A stretch of 64,000 nucleotides of DNA, from assembly GCF_950295315.1 (NCBI RefSeq), contig NC_080164.1, positions 56,081,451-56,145,450 of the forward strand. Reading direction: 5' to 3'. Source of the DNA: Erinaceus europaeus (Eukaryota; Chordata; Mammalia; Eulipotyphla; Erinaceidae). The notes below the pieces were generated by a model that was not told the origin of the DNA, ran no database searches, and saw only the letters and a program-made list of their open reading frames with translations. Shown here in pieces: positions 63,592 through 64,000 of this stretch; positions within the stretch are counted from its first letter, which is position 1; every line of letters starts with the position of its first letter. A program made the position numbers and the translations under genes.

Positions 63592-63639
<48 letters not shown>
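63592..63639. repeat. (CA)n microsatellite
   Basis: An uninterrupted CA run of about 24 units. Confidence 0.97.
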
Positions 63640-64000
63640 ACTTCTCTTGTTTGGATCTCAGGCTGTCCTACCTCATGAAGATGGTTTAGACTTCAGAATG
63701 GGGCTGACATGGCGTGAAGGGGCAGGCATGTAGCCTCTACTTCCTGAGATCAAGGGTGATCTGGTTTGGAAGTGATAGCTTCCTTTGCTGTTCCTTCCCT
63801 AGAGGCAAACTAGTAACTGTGGATCAGGGTCTGCTCCCTTCCCACAGATACTTTCCTGGAGGCTTTGATCCTTGTTTTAAATGCATTCCATCTGTATTAA
63901 GATGACAGACACATTGGTTTTGCTCCAAGTGAGTAACCGTCCACCCTACCTGGGTCCTGGGCCTATAAGACAGGGAGAGAGATGTTTGAAAGGAAACAAA
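63640..64000. other. Intron 2 unique end segment
   Basis: Single-copy sequence with no recognised feature; the intron continues beyond the window. Confidence 0.5.

Overview
The window is mammalian genomic DNA carrying the 5' end of one gene, BCL11A, on the + strand. Exon 1 (coding 9983-10037) and exon 2 (16780-17109) translate without a break into the first 128 residues of the BCL11A zinc-finger repressor, with consensus splice sites and a phase-1 junction at each boundary. Everything after 17109 is intron 2, which runs past the window end. The remaining exons, with the other zinc fingers and the stop codon, are outside. No second protein-coding gene is supported.

The young repeats are tRNA-derived SINEs with Pol III A/B boxes plus short 5'-truncated L1 3' ends, of the type I associate with erinaceid insectivores. 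The source is probably a hedgehog (Erinaceus-like), but this rests on recognising repeat style and not on a database search.

Layout: 1-3831 is upstream intergenic DNA rich in SINE and L1 insertions. 3832-7600 is unique intergenic DNA. About 7600-13800 is a broad CpG-rich promoter domain that includes the 5'UTR (about 9755-9982), exon 1 and the start of intron 1. The proximal promoter has two inverted CCAAT boxes, a nested palindrome with a CRE-like core and a long polypyrimidine tract. The leader has four upstream AUGs. 13800-16779 is AT-richer intron 1, followed by exon 2. 17110-35395 is intron 2 without any young retrotransposon. From 35396 to the end the same intron is crowded with about two dozen SINE and L1 copies, nearly all antisense to BCL11A.

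The encoded N-terminus holds the NuRD-recruiting RRKQxxP motif and the C2HC zinc finger 0 used for self-association. The distal intron, +48 to +54 kb from the start site, has several GATA motifs near the distance where the human erythroid enhancer cluster (+55/+58/+62) lies. I could not establish orthology from sequence alone.
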